A DNA stretch of 54,050 nt from JALEFZ01 sp039817415. GTDB taxonomy: Bacteria; Bacteroidota; Bacteroidia; J057. Each line of letters begins with the position of its first letter. Position 1 is the stretch's first letter. A program made the position numbers and the translations under genes. The notes under the pieces were generated by a model. That model did no database searches, was not told where the DNA came from, and saw only the letters and a list, made by a program, of their open reading frames with translations. The stretch spans positions 1 to 54,050 of the forward strand of contig JBCBVV010000043.1 in assembly GCA_039817415.1 (NCBI GenBank). Direction: 5' to 3'. Positions 42,781-51,675 of this stretch are shown piece by piece.

Positions 42781-44778
42781 TCAAAGCCTACCGTCCCTTC
42801 CATTCAAAGCCCCTTCGGTCCCCAAGTTTTTCTGGATTTCCTGGGCCATGTTCTTCAGCACCACATATTGCTTCAGGAATTCATCTGCTTCTTCATCATT
42901 GCCCTGACTTTCTGCAGTTCTTAGTTTGTCCATGCATTGCTTAAGGAGCTTGTCAACCTTTCTGGATTTGTAGTGGAATACTGCCTCTCTTACAGCAAGG
43001 CGAACATTTCCATCATAATCGATATCTGCCCTGATTTTCTTCCATTGAGGGCTTGTTTCAGGAGGGGTAAGCAAACCAGAAACAAGGGAGGTAATAGCAG
43101 GGTCCTGATGGTTTAAGTAGGTATGTAGATTGACTGATTCTTTCTCATCAAATTCATCAAAAAGCTCATTTTTGAGGCTCTCGTAGGTATGATTTTCAAA
43201 TGTCAAGCCTTCCAATTCTACCATGAGATAATCCATCAAAAGGACTTCTTCATATTGAATGGGATTACCTTGTTCATCTTCGAGTGGTCCTTCTTCTTCT
43301 TGAAAGGCTTTGTCATAGTGATTGACCATGACGCGTAAGATTTCCTTTTCCTGTTGTGCAAGCTCCAGCTTTTCGAAACTTTGCATGGGCTTCACAGGAG
43401 CGGGTTCTTCTCTTGCTTTTCGGGCCTCCTCCCTTCTCTTTTCTTGCTTCTGAATTTTACTGACCTCAGATCTCGCTTCGTCAACAGCATGGGTCATCAG
43501 AGCCTCCGTGATGTCAACTTGTTGGGCAACCTTTCGGATGTACATTTGCCGCTGGATCAGATCAGGTAGATTGGCTAGGGTTTCTGCGGCTCCACGAATG
43601 ACTTCTGCCTGGACTTTGGGATCGTTGGGGTCTTTTCCTTCTGATAGAACCCACATCTTGAAATCCACAAAATCCTGGGCGTTTTGATCAATATAATTCT
43701 TCAGTCCACTTGCTCCATGGGCGCGAATGTAGGAGTCAGGATCATGCTTATCTGGCAGGATCAAGACTTGGGCGTTCATTTCCTCTCGTACCAAGATATC
43801 AATGCCTCTGCTTGCTGCCTTGATACCGGCGGGGTCCCCATCATAGATCATGAGGACATTCTTGGTGAAGCGTCGAATTAACCTAACTTGTTCTACCGTA
43901 AGAGCCGTTCCACTAGAAGCAACTACGTTTTTGATGCCATTCTGGTGGAGAAGAATCACATCCATGTAGCCTTCAGTCAGGATACAAAGGTCCTCATCTC
44001 GGATGGCCTTTTTGGCGAGACTCATGGCATAGAGGACCTGACTTTTGTGGTAGAGCTGAGACTCTGAGGAATTGATGTATTTGCCTACATCTTTCCGGTT
44101 GCCCAAGATTCTTCCTCCAAAGCCAACGACCTTTCCCATTGGATTGGTAATGGGAAACATCACCCTTCCCCTAAATCGATCGAAGAGTTTGCCATTCTTT
44201 TCAGACTTGGAAGCAAGGCCCAATTCTAAGATAAATTCTTCCTTGTATTGTTTGGCAAGGGCAGCTTTGGAGAAGGCTTCCCATTGCTCGGGGGCAAAGC
44301 CAAGCTGAAACTCCTTGATAGTGTGCTCCAACAAGCCTCTCTCCTTGAAATAGCTCAGACCGACTTCTTGGCCATCTTCGGTTTCCAACAATTGTTCTTG
44401 AAACCACCTCGCAGCAAATTCATTCAGGATTTGAAGGCTCTCGCGTTTGTTTCTCGCAAGGGCTTGTTCTGGGCTTTCTTCTTCCTCTTCAATTTCTATA
44501 TTATACTTCTTGGCCAGATGCCGCAGGGCTTCTACATAGGTAAAGCCTTCTAATTCCATGAGGAAATTGATGGCATTTCCCCCTTTTCCTGATGAAAAGT
44601 CCTTATAAATTCCCTTAACCGGATTAACGGCAAAAGAAGGAGTCTTTTCATTGACGAAGGGAGAAAGCGCCCAAAAGTTGGCTCCTTTCTTCTTCAATGG
44701 AACATAATCTCCCACGACATCAACAATATCAACCGCCGCGTAAATCTGATCTACAATATGTGAGGGTATTCTTGCCAA
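42781..44778 (-). CDS. dnaG: DNA primase without the CHC2 zinc ligands
   Basis: A 665-residue primase that makes RNA primers for replication. The N-terminal domain has the right fold pattern but the zinc ligands are replaced: where CPFHNEKTPSF and KCFGCGKGG are expected, it has ALSPFVNEKTPSF and IYKDFSSGKGG, so the CHC2 positions are S39, V42, D60 and S63. The RNA-polymerase core is intact: RFRGRVMFPI (about 201-210), the TOPRIM glutamate E269 in TEGYMDV, and D313/D315 in YDGDPAG. The C-terminal helicase-binding region follows (about 430-665). I recall similar zinc-less primases in Flavobacteriia, so this may be a lineage feature rather than a defect. It is the only primase in the window. Confidence 0.93.
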   Translation of the reverse strand: MARIPSHIVDQIYAAVDIVDVVGDYVPLKKKGANFWALSPFVNEKTPSFAVNPVKGIYKDFSSGKGGNAINFLMELEGFTYVEALRHLAKKYNIEIEEEEESPEQALARNKRESLQILNEFAARWFQEQLLETEDGQEVGLSYFKERGLLEHTIKEFQLGFAPEQWEAFSKAALAKQYKEEFILELGLASKSEKNGKLFDRFRGRVMFPITNPMGKVVGFGGRILGNRKDVGKYINSSESQLYHKSQVLYAMSLAKKAIRDEDLCILTEGYMDVILLHQNGIKNVVASSGTALTVEQVRLIRRFTKNVLMIYDGDPAGIKAASRGIDILVREEMNAQVLILPDKHDPDSYIRAHGASGLKNYIDQNAQDFVDFKMWVLSEGKDPNDPKVQAEVIRGAAETLANLPDLIQRQMYIRKVAQQVDITEALMTHAVDEARSEVSKIQKQEKRREEARKAREEPAPVKPMQSFEKLELAQQEKEILRVMVNHYDKAFQEEEGPLEDEQGNPIQYEEVLLMDYLMVELEGLTFENHTYESLKNELFDEFDEKESVNLHTYLNHQDPAITSLVSGLLTPPETSPQWKKIRADIDYDGNVRLAVREAVFHYKSRKVDKLLKQCMDKLRTAESQGNDEEADEFLKQYVVLKNMAQEIQKNLGTEGALNGRDGRL

Positions 44779-44865
44779 AAAAGTAATCGTGTGTAATAAC
44801 GAATGGAGATAAAAGTACAGAAAAGCACCAAATAGCTAAAATTACTTCTTGAAATGCTTTCATAA

Positions 44866-45453
44866 TTAGCTTCCTGAAGTTTCTCTTTTTTCATAGAATT
44901 TTCCTGTCATTCGATTGACCACACGAACGCCACATAAGCCCAATATGCCGATGGAACCAAGAATGGACAATGCAACCAAACTCGCTTGTCCTCCACCTAA
45001 GTCAAAGTTCAAAATGGAAAGTCCAATGAATAGGCCGGCAAAGGGAAGTCCAAGTAAGACCAGGAAAAGATTTCGCCATGTCTTTTTTCGATCGCTTAAG
45101 GATCGGTGAGACAGTCTTTTGAACAACCATCTTTTTGTTTTTCGTAGGCCAAAGAAACTTCCTACCAGAAGCCCTAGAGCGGCAAGCCCACCTATGATCC
45201 CATAAACTGGAAGCGCAAAAATCCCTGCAAGAGCCACAAGCAAAGTCAGATGAAAGCCTGCGACAAAGGCTATTGCCTCACCTTTCTTAAAGTCTTTTCC
45301 TGAGTTAGAGGAAGATGTTTCCTGCACGGAGGGACTTCCTTCATCTGAAGCCGCATTGGCAAGGAGGGAAGGGGGTGCCACATAAAAGAGAATCACCAGA
45401 AGGCCAACTAGACTAAGGGGCCATGAGACATTTTTGCTTGGGGAAGTTTTCAT
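44866..45453 (-). CDS. Four-helix membrane protein of unknown function
   Basis: With ATG at 45453 (MKTSPSKNVSWPL) the protein is 195 residues; the frame runs on upstream to 45507. The N-terminus has a hydrophobic stretch (about 10-32), possibly a signal peptide cut after LLANA. A Ser/Asp-rich segment is followed by two close helices (about 56-100), a basic KTKRWLFKRLSHR loop, a helix at about 125-145 and a final helix at about 152-172. I know no family. It lies 87 bp upstream of the dnaG start, but no link is evident. Confidence 0.55.
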   Translation of the reverse strand: MKTSPSKNVSWPLSLVGLLVILFYVAPPSLLANAASDEGSPSVQETSSSNSGKDFKKGEAIAFVAGFHLTLLVALAGIFALPVYGIIGGLAALGLLVGSFFGLRKTKRWLFKRLSHRSLSDRKKTWRNLFLVLLGLPFAGLFIGLSILNFDLGGGQASLVALSILGSIGILGLCGVRVVNRMTGKFYEKRETSGS

Positions 45454-46076
45454 AAGAATCGGTTGTAATTTCTGTACAGAGAAAATACCCAAAAATATCC
45501 TGATCACAGTGAGGGGAAATAAATATTATTTGACCTTAGGAAAATAATAATTGGCTAATCTTCCCAAAAATAATAGGCAAACCCTCGTTATTTCGCTCAT
45601 ATAGGCTTCTAAAGTTCCTGCTGATTTTGCCATTTTCATTTATCTATGTGGGAATATTTCCATTCGAACCAGCTAATCTTTTAATAAACGATGGGGCTAT
45701 GGTTACTCTAAAGATTTTCACGCGTCTAATCCTGTAAGGAATATTGTTTGCCCAGCAGGATGGGATTTGAGGATATATGAAGTTTCCATCTTTTACACCC
45801 GACATATTACGGCATCAAGCCATTTCAATTGACCAATTCTTCGACATTAAAAATAATTGGAATTGTTTTTGCGTTTAGGATGTAAAACACAGTTATCGAC
45901 CGTCCTTACAGAGTCGAATAAAGCCGACCATTTTCCTAATACTCGACTAGCTTCCACCACTATTGCAGGCTTTTATTCTTTTTTCCCTTTTGGGGATTGA
46001 TCAGGTCGTTCGCGACACAGACAGGTTTAATAGCGTCAAATTTTACCAGTGAATAGCAGGCGTAAATAGTTGAAAG
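45454..46076. other. 623-bp divergent intergenic region, no gene seen
   Basis: It separates the unknown membrane protein (-) from the lipoprotein (+). It is AT-rich. No RNA gene, hairpin or reading frame of more than about 35 codons with sensible content was found. Confidence 0.35.
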
Positions 46077-46496
46077 ATGAGTACTGGAACATTTGTAAAA
46101 CTTTGTACATGGCTTAGCTCCATAGTTGTGATGGGATTTTTCATCGCCTTGCCGAGTTGTACCCATACTTCAGAAGGTTCTGATCAAAAAACCCTCACCA
46201 CCATCGACAGAAATGAAAGTTCTGTCATCAAACCCATCAAGAATGACGGCTGGCTACACACACGACTCCTTAACAATACCCTTTACCTCACGTTCCAGCC
46301 CCTTGGCAATGAAAAAATCGATGTGATCAGAATTTACGACGCCAATGGAGGGCTAAAATTCATTGAAAAGGAACCAAGAGTGATTGGTGATACCCTCCTA
46401 CGTTTGGATTGCTCTTATTATGATAAGGGTGAATATCTCATCGTGGCTTATTTGGATAATGGTCAGTTTATCGAAGAGTACATTCAACTGAGTTAA
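46077..46496 (+). CDS. Small lipoprotein with a T9SS-sorting-domain-like beta fold
   Basis: A 139-residue protein with an N-terminal hydrophobic stretch (about 8-26) and a lipobox ALPSC (Cys28). The second half (about 65-139), with VIRIYDANGGLKFIEKE ... DTLLRLDCSYYDKGEYLIVAYLDNGQFI, follows the strand order of T9SS type A sorting domains (IxIYDxNG ... GxYxLxV) but lacks the Lys-rich tail. It may share the fold without being a secretion signal. No family name is known to me. It stands alone. Confidence 0.55.
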   Translation: MSTGTFVKLCTWLSSIVVMGFFIALPSCTHTSEGSDQKTLTTIDRNESSVIKPIKNDGWLHTRLLNNTLYLTFQPLGNEKIDVIRIYDANGGLKFIEKEPRVIGDTLLRLDCSYYDKGEYLIVAYLDNGQFIEEYIQLS

Positions 46497-46556
46497 TCCT
46501 TTTCCTTCCCAACAAAAGATTCCCAATTGCGTTTTTCTATGCAGACGACAAATTAG

Positions 46557-46590
46557 TTGGCCTAGGTCCATTTATTTGTGGCTAAATTCG
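46557..46590 (+). promoter_or_regulatory. Predicted promoter of the VWA gene
   Basis: TTGG (46557-46560) is followed after 22 bp by TAAATTCG (46583-46590), a near match to TAnnTTTG. The start codon is about 70 bp further downstream. Confidence 0.4.
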
Positions 46591-46645
46591 TAAGTTGAAT
46601 CAAGGTGAAGATAAAGCTGTCTTCACATTACTTTTTCACCCACCT

Positions 46646-46652
46646 GAGGAGG
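46646..46652 (+). promoter_or_regulatory. Strong Shine-Dalgarno of the VWA gene
   Basis: GAGGAGG lies 7 bp before the ATG at 46660. It decides the start and is notable because most genes in this window lack an SD. Confidence 0.7.
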
Positions 46653-46659
46653 ATTTTAT

Positions 46660-47760
46660 ATGCTTGGATATCGTTTTTACGAGTACAAACCAGATGATGA
46701 GGGTGGTGATCCGTTTGAGCGTTTGCTGAAAGTCTTTATGGAACTGCTGACTTATACGTCAGGGGATGTTTCGGAAGCTCTCAACTGGATGAACCAACTC
46801 GACCGTCAGTATGGTCTGACGGATGATGAGTATGGAATGGGGGACTTCATTGAGGATTTAAAGCGGAATGGATATATCGAGGACGATGATCCTGTAGAAG
46901 GATCTTTCCAGATTACCGCCAAATCCGAACAAACCATTCGTCAAAAATCGCTGGAGGAAATCTTCGGCAAATTGAAAAGAGGAAACCGAGGCAATCATCG
47001 CTCTGCTTTTGTAGGATTTGGTGATGAGGCCATGAGTGAGCTCAAAGCCTTTGAATTCGGTGATCCTGTAGAAAATATCGCGTTCACTGAGTCCTTTAGA
47101 AATGCGCAGATCAACCATGGTATAGACGACTTTACCATGACGCAGGATGATTTGACCGTGAGGGAAAAGGAGCACAAGACCACTGTGGCAACGGTCTTAA
47201 TGATCGATATTTCTCACTCCATGATCTTGTATGGCGAGGATAGAATTACACCTGCCAAGAAAGTCGCCATGGCATTGTCTGAATTGATTATGCGAAAGTA
47301 TCCCAAAGATACCTTAGACATTATCGTATTCGGGAATGATGCCTGGCAAATTCAGGTCAAGGATCTCCCTTACTTGCAAGTAGGTCCCTACCACACCAAT
47401 ACGGTGGCGGGTCTTGAATTGGCTATGGACATTCTTCGGAGAAGGAAGGCTTCCAATAAGCAGATTTTCATGATCACCGATGGAAAGCCAACCTGTATCA
47501 AGGAAGGCGTGCGCTATTACAAAAATAGCTTTGGACTGGATAGAAAAATCCTGAACAAAACCCTGAATCTAGCTGCTGCAGCTAGAAGGTTGAAGATTCC
47601 TATCACTACCTTCATGATTGCCAGAGACTCGTGGTTAGTGAAGTTTGTGCAGGACTTTACCAAAGTGAACAATGGACGGGCCTTCTATTCTAGCTTACAA
47701 GGCTTAGGCGAATATGTTTTTGAGGACTTTATCAAAAACAGGAAGAAGAAATTGAGATAA
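46660..47760 (+). CDS. VWA-domain protein (metal-dependent adhesion-type)
   Basis: A 366-residue cytoplasmic protein without a signal peptide. The first ~170 residues are charged, with helices and the acid-rich IEDLKRNGYIEDDD. Residues about 175-360 form a von Willebrand A domain with the MIDAS motif D-I-S-H-S in VLMIDISHSMI, followed by TVAGLELAMDIL and FMITDGKP. This resembles VWA proteins that pair with MoxR-type AAA+ ATPases, but no ATPase is adjacent. The gene is monocistronic, with its own strong SD and terminator. Confidence 0.85.
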   Translation: MLGYRFYEYKPDDEGGDPFERLLKVFMELLTYTSGDVSEALNWMNQLDRQYGLTDDEYGMGDFIEDLKRNGYIEDDDPVEGSFQITAKSEQTIRQKSLEEIFGKLKRGNRGNHRSAFVGFGDEAMSELKAFEFGDPVENIAFTESFRNAQINHGIDDFTMTQDDLTVREKEHKTTVATVLMIDISHSMILYGEDRITPAKKVAMALSELIMRKYPKDTLDIIVFGNDAWQIQVKDLPYLQVGPYHTNTVAGLELAMDILRRRKASNKQIFMITDGKPTCIKEGVRYYKNSFGLDRKILNKTLNLAAAARRLKIPITTFMIARDSWLVKFVQDFTKVNNGRAFYSSLQGLGEYVFEDFIKNRKKKLR

Positions 47761-47777
47761 GATAGATCAAAAAGAAT

Positions 47778-47800
47778 GTGGCCAGTTTGAAACTGGCCAC
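47778..47800 (+). terminator. Terminator of the VWA gene
   Basis: GTGGCCAG (47778-47785) and CTGGCCAC (47793-47800) pair across a TTTGAAA loop, and the inverted repeat extends to a perfect 11 bp. T-rich sequence follows. It can also serve the convergent DUF4249 gene, which ends at 47808. Confidence 0.78.
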
Positions 47801-47807
47801 AATTGTT

Positions 47808-48869
47808 TTAAAAGTCCACCTTGATACTAGAGAAGTGGAAACTACTGACTAGGCCGTAGCCTCCTTCTACATTCCCCACTACTGAAACAGGCTCTCGAGG
47901 AATAATGGCTCCTTGAATACCTTCTGTTCTACTTGTTCGTTGCAGATCGTGTTTTTCTTTGAACACCCCCATGGTCGCATCAAAGGTAAAGGTTCCTACT
48001 TCAAGGCTGAAGAATTCTCTCTCCGGTTGATTGGCTAAATCTGAGGCATACCCACAGCAACCTGGCAGGTTTATCCAAGCCAATAAGGTTGAGGACTGTC
48101 CATTGAAATCCAAATCTGATAAGGGTTTGTTGTTCCCATAGTATACCCCATCAGCATCACGGGTCAACTCGGTCGAAATCCATACATCATTCTCGAACGT
48201 ATCCGTAAATGTTGAGCCTAAATCATCGAAGGTTTCTGAATATCTCAGCTTGACAGAGAAACTGTAGTAATTGGCGAACTCTCCTGGATCTTCCACCGTA
48301 ATTTTCACAGCTGTCCATCGATCTCTATACCCATCAAAATCCTGAGTCTGAAGGCTATCTTTTACAATCTGAACATTGGTAATTTTTGGTGGAGGAAGAA
48401 CAGTCACACTTGCTTTTGCTTCTCCATAGGTAGGGTGGCTAGCTCTGAATTCATAGGTTTTCCCAGCTTCAGGTGTACCAATATCTGTTTTGGGAAGAAA
48501 TACCTCCCGCTCCAATTCATTGATAAATTGAAGGGTATCAAAAGAATTGGTAGTGGGATTGAAGGTATAGTATTCAATTGTGTCCAGAAAGGGAGTATTT
48601 ACAAATTCAAACTCACCCAACTTTTCATCATTTGACCAAATGGATACCTCTGCATCCTGGATCAGCAACACGGAGTCATTCGCATCATTAAGATCCTCTA
48701 GCGCACTAAAACTTCGGGTTACATAAAGGTAAAAGCTTCCATCCTCTACCAAATAACTATTCAATACCAATCGAGGGGTATGTTCTGGAAAGGGAATATC
48801 AAGGTCAGTCTGGCAAGCAGCCAAAATGCAGCCCATTACGGCAAGAAAATAGGTTCTATATTTTTTCAT
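47808..48869 (-). CDS. DUF4249 outer-membrane lipoprotein
   Basis: A 353-residue lipoprotein: signal peptide with lipobox LAAC (Cys at about 19), then the start of a mature domain PRLVLNSYLVEDGSFYLYVTRS, which matches the DUF4249 family. It contains the typical VLPPPKITNVQIV strand and ends in an aromatic/charged tail (SSFHFSSIKVDF). In Bacteroidota such proteins are often coded right after a TonB receptor, as here (10 bp downstream of its stop), and may be the surface partner that binds the substrate. The substrate is unknown. Confidence 0.85.
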   Translation of the reverse strand: MKKYRTYFLAVMGCILAACQTDLDIPFPEHTPRLVLNSYLVEDGSFYLYVTRSFSALEDLNDANDSVLLIQDAEVSIWSNDEKLGEFEFVNTPFLDTIEYYTFNPTTNSFDTLQFINELEREVFLPKTDIGTPEAGKTYEFRASHPTYGEAKASVTVLPPPKITNVQIVKDSLQTQDFDGYRDRWTAVKITVEDPGEFANYYSFSVKLRYSETFDDLGSTFTDTFENDVWISTELTRDADGVYYGNNKPLSDLDFNGQSSTLLAWINLPGCCGYASDLANQPEREFFSLEVGTFTFDATMGVFKEKHDLQRTSRTEGIQGAIIPREPVSVVGNVEGGYGLVSSFHFSSIKVDF

Positions 48870-48879
48870 GATATGATGC

Positions 48880-51369
48880 TTAGAATTTGAATTGATAAGA
48901 AATGGAAGGGATAATAGGGAAGAGGGTTAGTTTTCTAAGTTTCTTGCTTTCATCCACCTGCCCCGAATTGGGATCAAAGGAGAAATCACTTTGGAAGTAA
49001 TACACAAAAGGATTCAAACGGTTGTAGGCATTGTAGACACCAAAGGTCCACGTTCTCTCTCCCCATTTTTTTTCTTTGGTAAAATTCACTCCCAAGTCAA
49101 GTCTGTGATAATCCTGCATTCTGAAACCATTCCGACCGTTTTCAAATAATTCAGCTCCTCTTTGGAAGGAGGTAATGCTAGAAAATATCTGATAAATGGA
49201 GCCTCGATAAGGTCTTTCCACATTTCTAGGTCCACTAAAGGGATCGGTAGGATCGGCAATGGTAGAAAATCCAGCCGTCGGCAAGGTGATCGCATTCCCC
49301 GTTCCATAGACCCAAGTGGCAGCAATGTTGATGTTCTTTCTCAATTGGTGTGAAACGACAATTCCGATATCATGTCTTCTATCATATTTATAGGGGAACC
49401 TTTCTCCTCGATTGATGTTCTCAAATTCCCGCCAGTTCCATGCCAGGGTATAACCAATCCATCCTGTGGTTTTTCCTTGTTTTTTCTGGAGTAACAGTTC
49501 GATTCCATAGGTCTCCCCAAGTCCACCCGTTTCAACGGTGCTTTCCCATCCTTCAGCTCCTAAGCCACCAAAGAAGAAATTGTTTCCTTCCTTAAAAGTT
49601 ATGAGCCCCTCCATCTCCTTGTAATAGCCTTCGACACTAAACTCAAACTGATCTTGCCATAGAGAAGCTGAAAAACCAGCAGCCACCTGCCAAGAATTCT
49701 GGCTAGGCACCTTTTCTGTGGCTGGTACCCATAGGTCAATGGGAAGCCCAACCCCAGAGTTTGTCAGGAGGTGGATAAACTGGTTCATTTGAGAATAGGA
49801 CGCTTTGAAGGAAACATCATCTGTGATTCCAATTCTCATCGCTGCCCTAGGCTGAAGGCTGATGCTATGGTTACCGTCGAGATAATAGTGCACAGCATGT
49901 AGCCCAAGGTTCGCACTGAATCTCTTCCCCAATTTGATATTATCTTCAATGTAAACGGAGGTCTCTAAAGGTTGATCCACCTTAGCTTGGAAAGTTGTAT
50001 CCTGACTTCCTGTGTTGGTTTGAGAAGAGAAACCAATCGTATTGGGCTCAAAAGTGTGATAGATGGAGTTGATGCCAAACTTGATGTCATGTGCGGGGCT
50101 TGGATAATAATCGAAATCCAGCTTCAATCCCCAGTCTTGAATACTGGAAATATAATCCAACCCAAAGTTTTCATTAAATACAGAGTCTCCTTGAGTAGTA
50201 GTCGACTCACCCCCTGCAGAAATCTTCAACCTGTATCGGGTGTAGGTAGCCGTTAGGTTACTGAATAACTTATCCGACCAAATGTGGTTCCAACGAAGGG
50301 CTCCCAAACGGTTTCCCCACCCTAAGCCCAACCTAAATTCCTCTTCGTATTTGTAGTCATCTTGTTCAAATTCATAGCCCCCATTCCCCGAGAACTTATC
50401 ATCTCCTAAATAGAAGCTAAAGAAAAGGCGATCCTTATCTGAGAATATATAATTCACTTTCCCATTCAAATCGTAGAAATAATAGCCTACAGCAGCTTCC
50501 CCTTGAGAGGCAAGCCTGGAAATAGGTCTGGTGAAGAGATCTACATATGTTCTTCTTCCAGAAATAATAAAGGAGCTTTTTCCTTTTTTGATCGGTCCTT
50601 GAAAAGATAGTTTGGATGAGATAATGCCCACGCTTCCCTCTCCTTGAAATTCATTTAGGTTCCCTTCTTTCATACGCACATCCAGGATGGATGAAAGACG
50701 GCCGCCATACCTAGCAGGGAAACCTCCTTTGTACAATTGTACACTACTCAAGGCATCTGCATTGAATACAGAAAAGAAGCCTCCCAAATGGCTCACATAA
50801 TAAAGAGGAACTCCATCTAGCAGGATGAGATTTTGGTCTGGTCCCCCTCCACGTACATAGAGTCCAGATGAACCTTCATTACCAGACTGAACCCCTGGCA
50901 TGAGTTGGAGGGCCTTCACCACATCCACCTCACCAAAGAGAGCAGGTAATTTTTTGATTTGTTCAAGGGGAATGTCAATGGTACTCATCTGAGTTTGATC
51001 GACCTTTCGTTCTACGTTCTCCGCTACGATTTTCACCTCATTCAGGGCCAGATACGTCAATTCTGGAGCAAGGACTTTGTCCTCATTCAAGAAGAAGGTC
51101 ATGGTTTTGGACTCATACCCTGTGTAAGAGAAAACCAAGCTTACGGTGTCTTGTGGAAGTGTCAAACTAAAAAACCCATAGGTATTAGAAAGGGCTCCCT
51201 TTTTCGATCTGGCGTCGTAAACGCTGGCACCAAGGAGCTTTTCACCTGTTGCTTTATCGATCACATATCCACTAATGGTATGTTTTTGTGCAAAGGTTTT
51301 AGGGATCATGGTTGTCAGAAATAGGCCTATGAACAAGGCTAATTTCCACCTGTGCAGGAATTTGTTCAT
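48880..51369 (-). CDS. TonB-dependent receptor with CarboxypepD_reg-like domain
   Basis: An 829-residue outer-membrane receptor. The signal peptide ends near residue 27 (KTFAQ). The N-terminal CarboxypepD_reg-like domain (about 30-110) has GYVIDKATGEKLLGASVYD and NTYGFFSLTLP. The plug (about 120-250) shows PALFGEVDVVKALQLMPGVQ, LYVRGGGPDQNLILLDGVPL and PARYGGRLSSILDVRM, and the rest is barrel, ending FPIIPSISYQFKF. With the DUF4249 lipoprotein behind it, this is a two-gene uptake operon, but no SusD, glycosidase or regulator is present to identify the nutrient. Confidence 0.93.
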   Translation of the reverse strand: MNKFLHRWKLALFIGLFLTTMIPKTFAQKHTISGYVIDKATGEKLLGASVYDARSKKGALSNTYGFFSLTLPQDTVSLVFSYTGYESKTMTFFLNEDKVLAPELTYLALNEVKIVAENVERKVDQTQMSTIDIPLEQIKKLPALFGEVDVVKALQLMPGVQSGNEGSSGLYVRGGGPDQNLILLDGVPLYYVSHLGGFFSVFNADALSSVQLYKGGFPARYGGRLSSILDVRMKEGNLNEFQGEGSVGIISSKLSFQGPIKKGKSSFIISGRRTYVDLFTRPISRLASQGEAAVGYYFYDLNGKVNYIFSDKDRLFFSFYLGDDKFSGNGGYEFEQDDYKYEEEFRLGLGWGNRLGALRWNHIWSDKLFSNLTATYTRYRLKISAGGESTTTQGDSVFNENFGLDYISSIQDWGLKLDFDYYPSPAHDIKFGINSIYHTFEPNTIGFSSQTNTGSQDTTFQAKVDQPLETSVYIEDNIKLGKRFSANLGLHAVHYYLDGNHSISLQPRAAMRIGITDDVSFKASYSQMNQFIHLLTNSGVGLPIDLWVPATEKVPSQNSWQVAAGFSASLWQDQFEFSVEGYYKEMEGLITFKEGNNFFFGGLGAEGWESTVETGGLGETYGIELLLQKKQGKTTGWIGYTLAWNWREFENINRGERFPYKYDRRHDIGIVVSHQLRKNINIAATWVYGTGNAITLPTAGFSTIADPTDPFSGPRNVERPYRGSIYQIFSSITSFQRGAELFENGRNGFRMQDYHRLDLGVNFTKEKKWGERTWTFGVYNAYNRLNPFVYYFQSDFSFDPNSGQVDESKKLRKLTLFPIIPSISYQFKF

Positions 51370-51578
51370 TAGTAAAGGTTTAGTTGTAAAGGGGTTTGTG
51401 TTAATCTATTTGTATGAGAGACGTAAATATTTCTTACATAGCTGTCAGGTTTTTCATTTTTTTTCAAAAAAATTGAACGCTCGTATAAAAAACTATCAAA
51501 TAGTGAAAATCTTTAAAATTGGAGTAGCAGACTATGATATAAAACCGGACTAAGATCCTCACTGTCAAAATTATACCA
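51370..51578. other. Upstream region of the TonB receptor, no gene seen
   Basis: It must hold the receptor promoter, but I find no exact TAnnTTTG. The region around 51450-51500 is AT-rich. Together with the hairpins to 51675 the gap is 306 bp. Confidence 0.35.
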
Positions 51579-51606
51579 TAAAAAAACCCACGGCATATTG
51601 CCATGG
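51579..51606 (-). terminator. Terminator of the repetitive T9SS gene
   Basis: CCCACGGCA (51586-51594) pairs with TGCCATGGG (51598-51606) with one mismatch. On the minus strand the stem is followed by seven Ts. The stop of the gene is at 51676. Confidence 0.8.
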
Positions 51607-51619
51607 GTAACTCTTTTAA

Positions 51620-51658
51620 GAAGGAATAGGTTTAGACTATGAGTCCTACCCTATTCCT
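51620..51658 (-). other. Second hairpin in the 3' leader of the repetitive gene
   Basis: AAGGAATAGG (51620-51629) pairs with CCTATTCCTT (51649-51658), and GACT pairs with AGTC inside. It lies between the stop at 51676 and the true terminator, so the mRNA ends in two stacked hairpins. Confidence 0.55.
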
Positions 51659-51675
51659 TTAAAACACTTCTTTTG

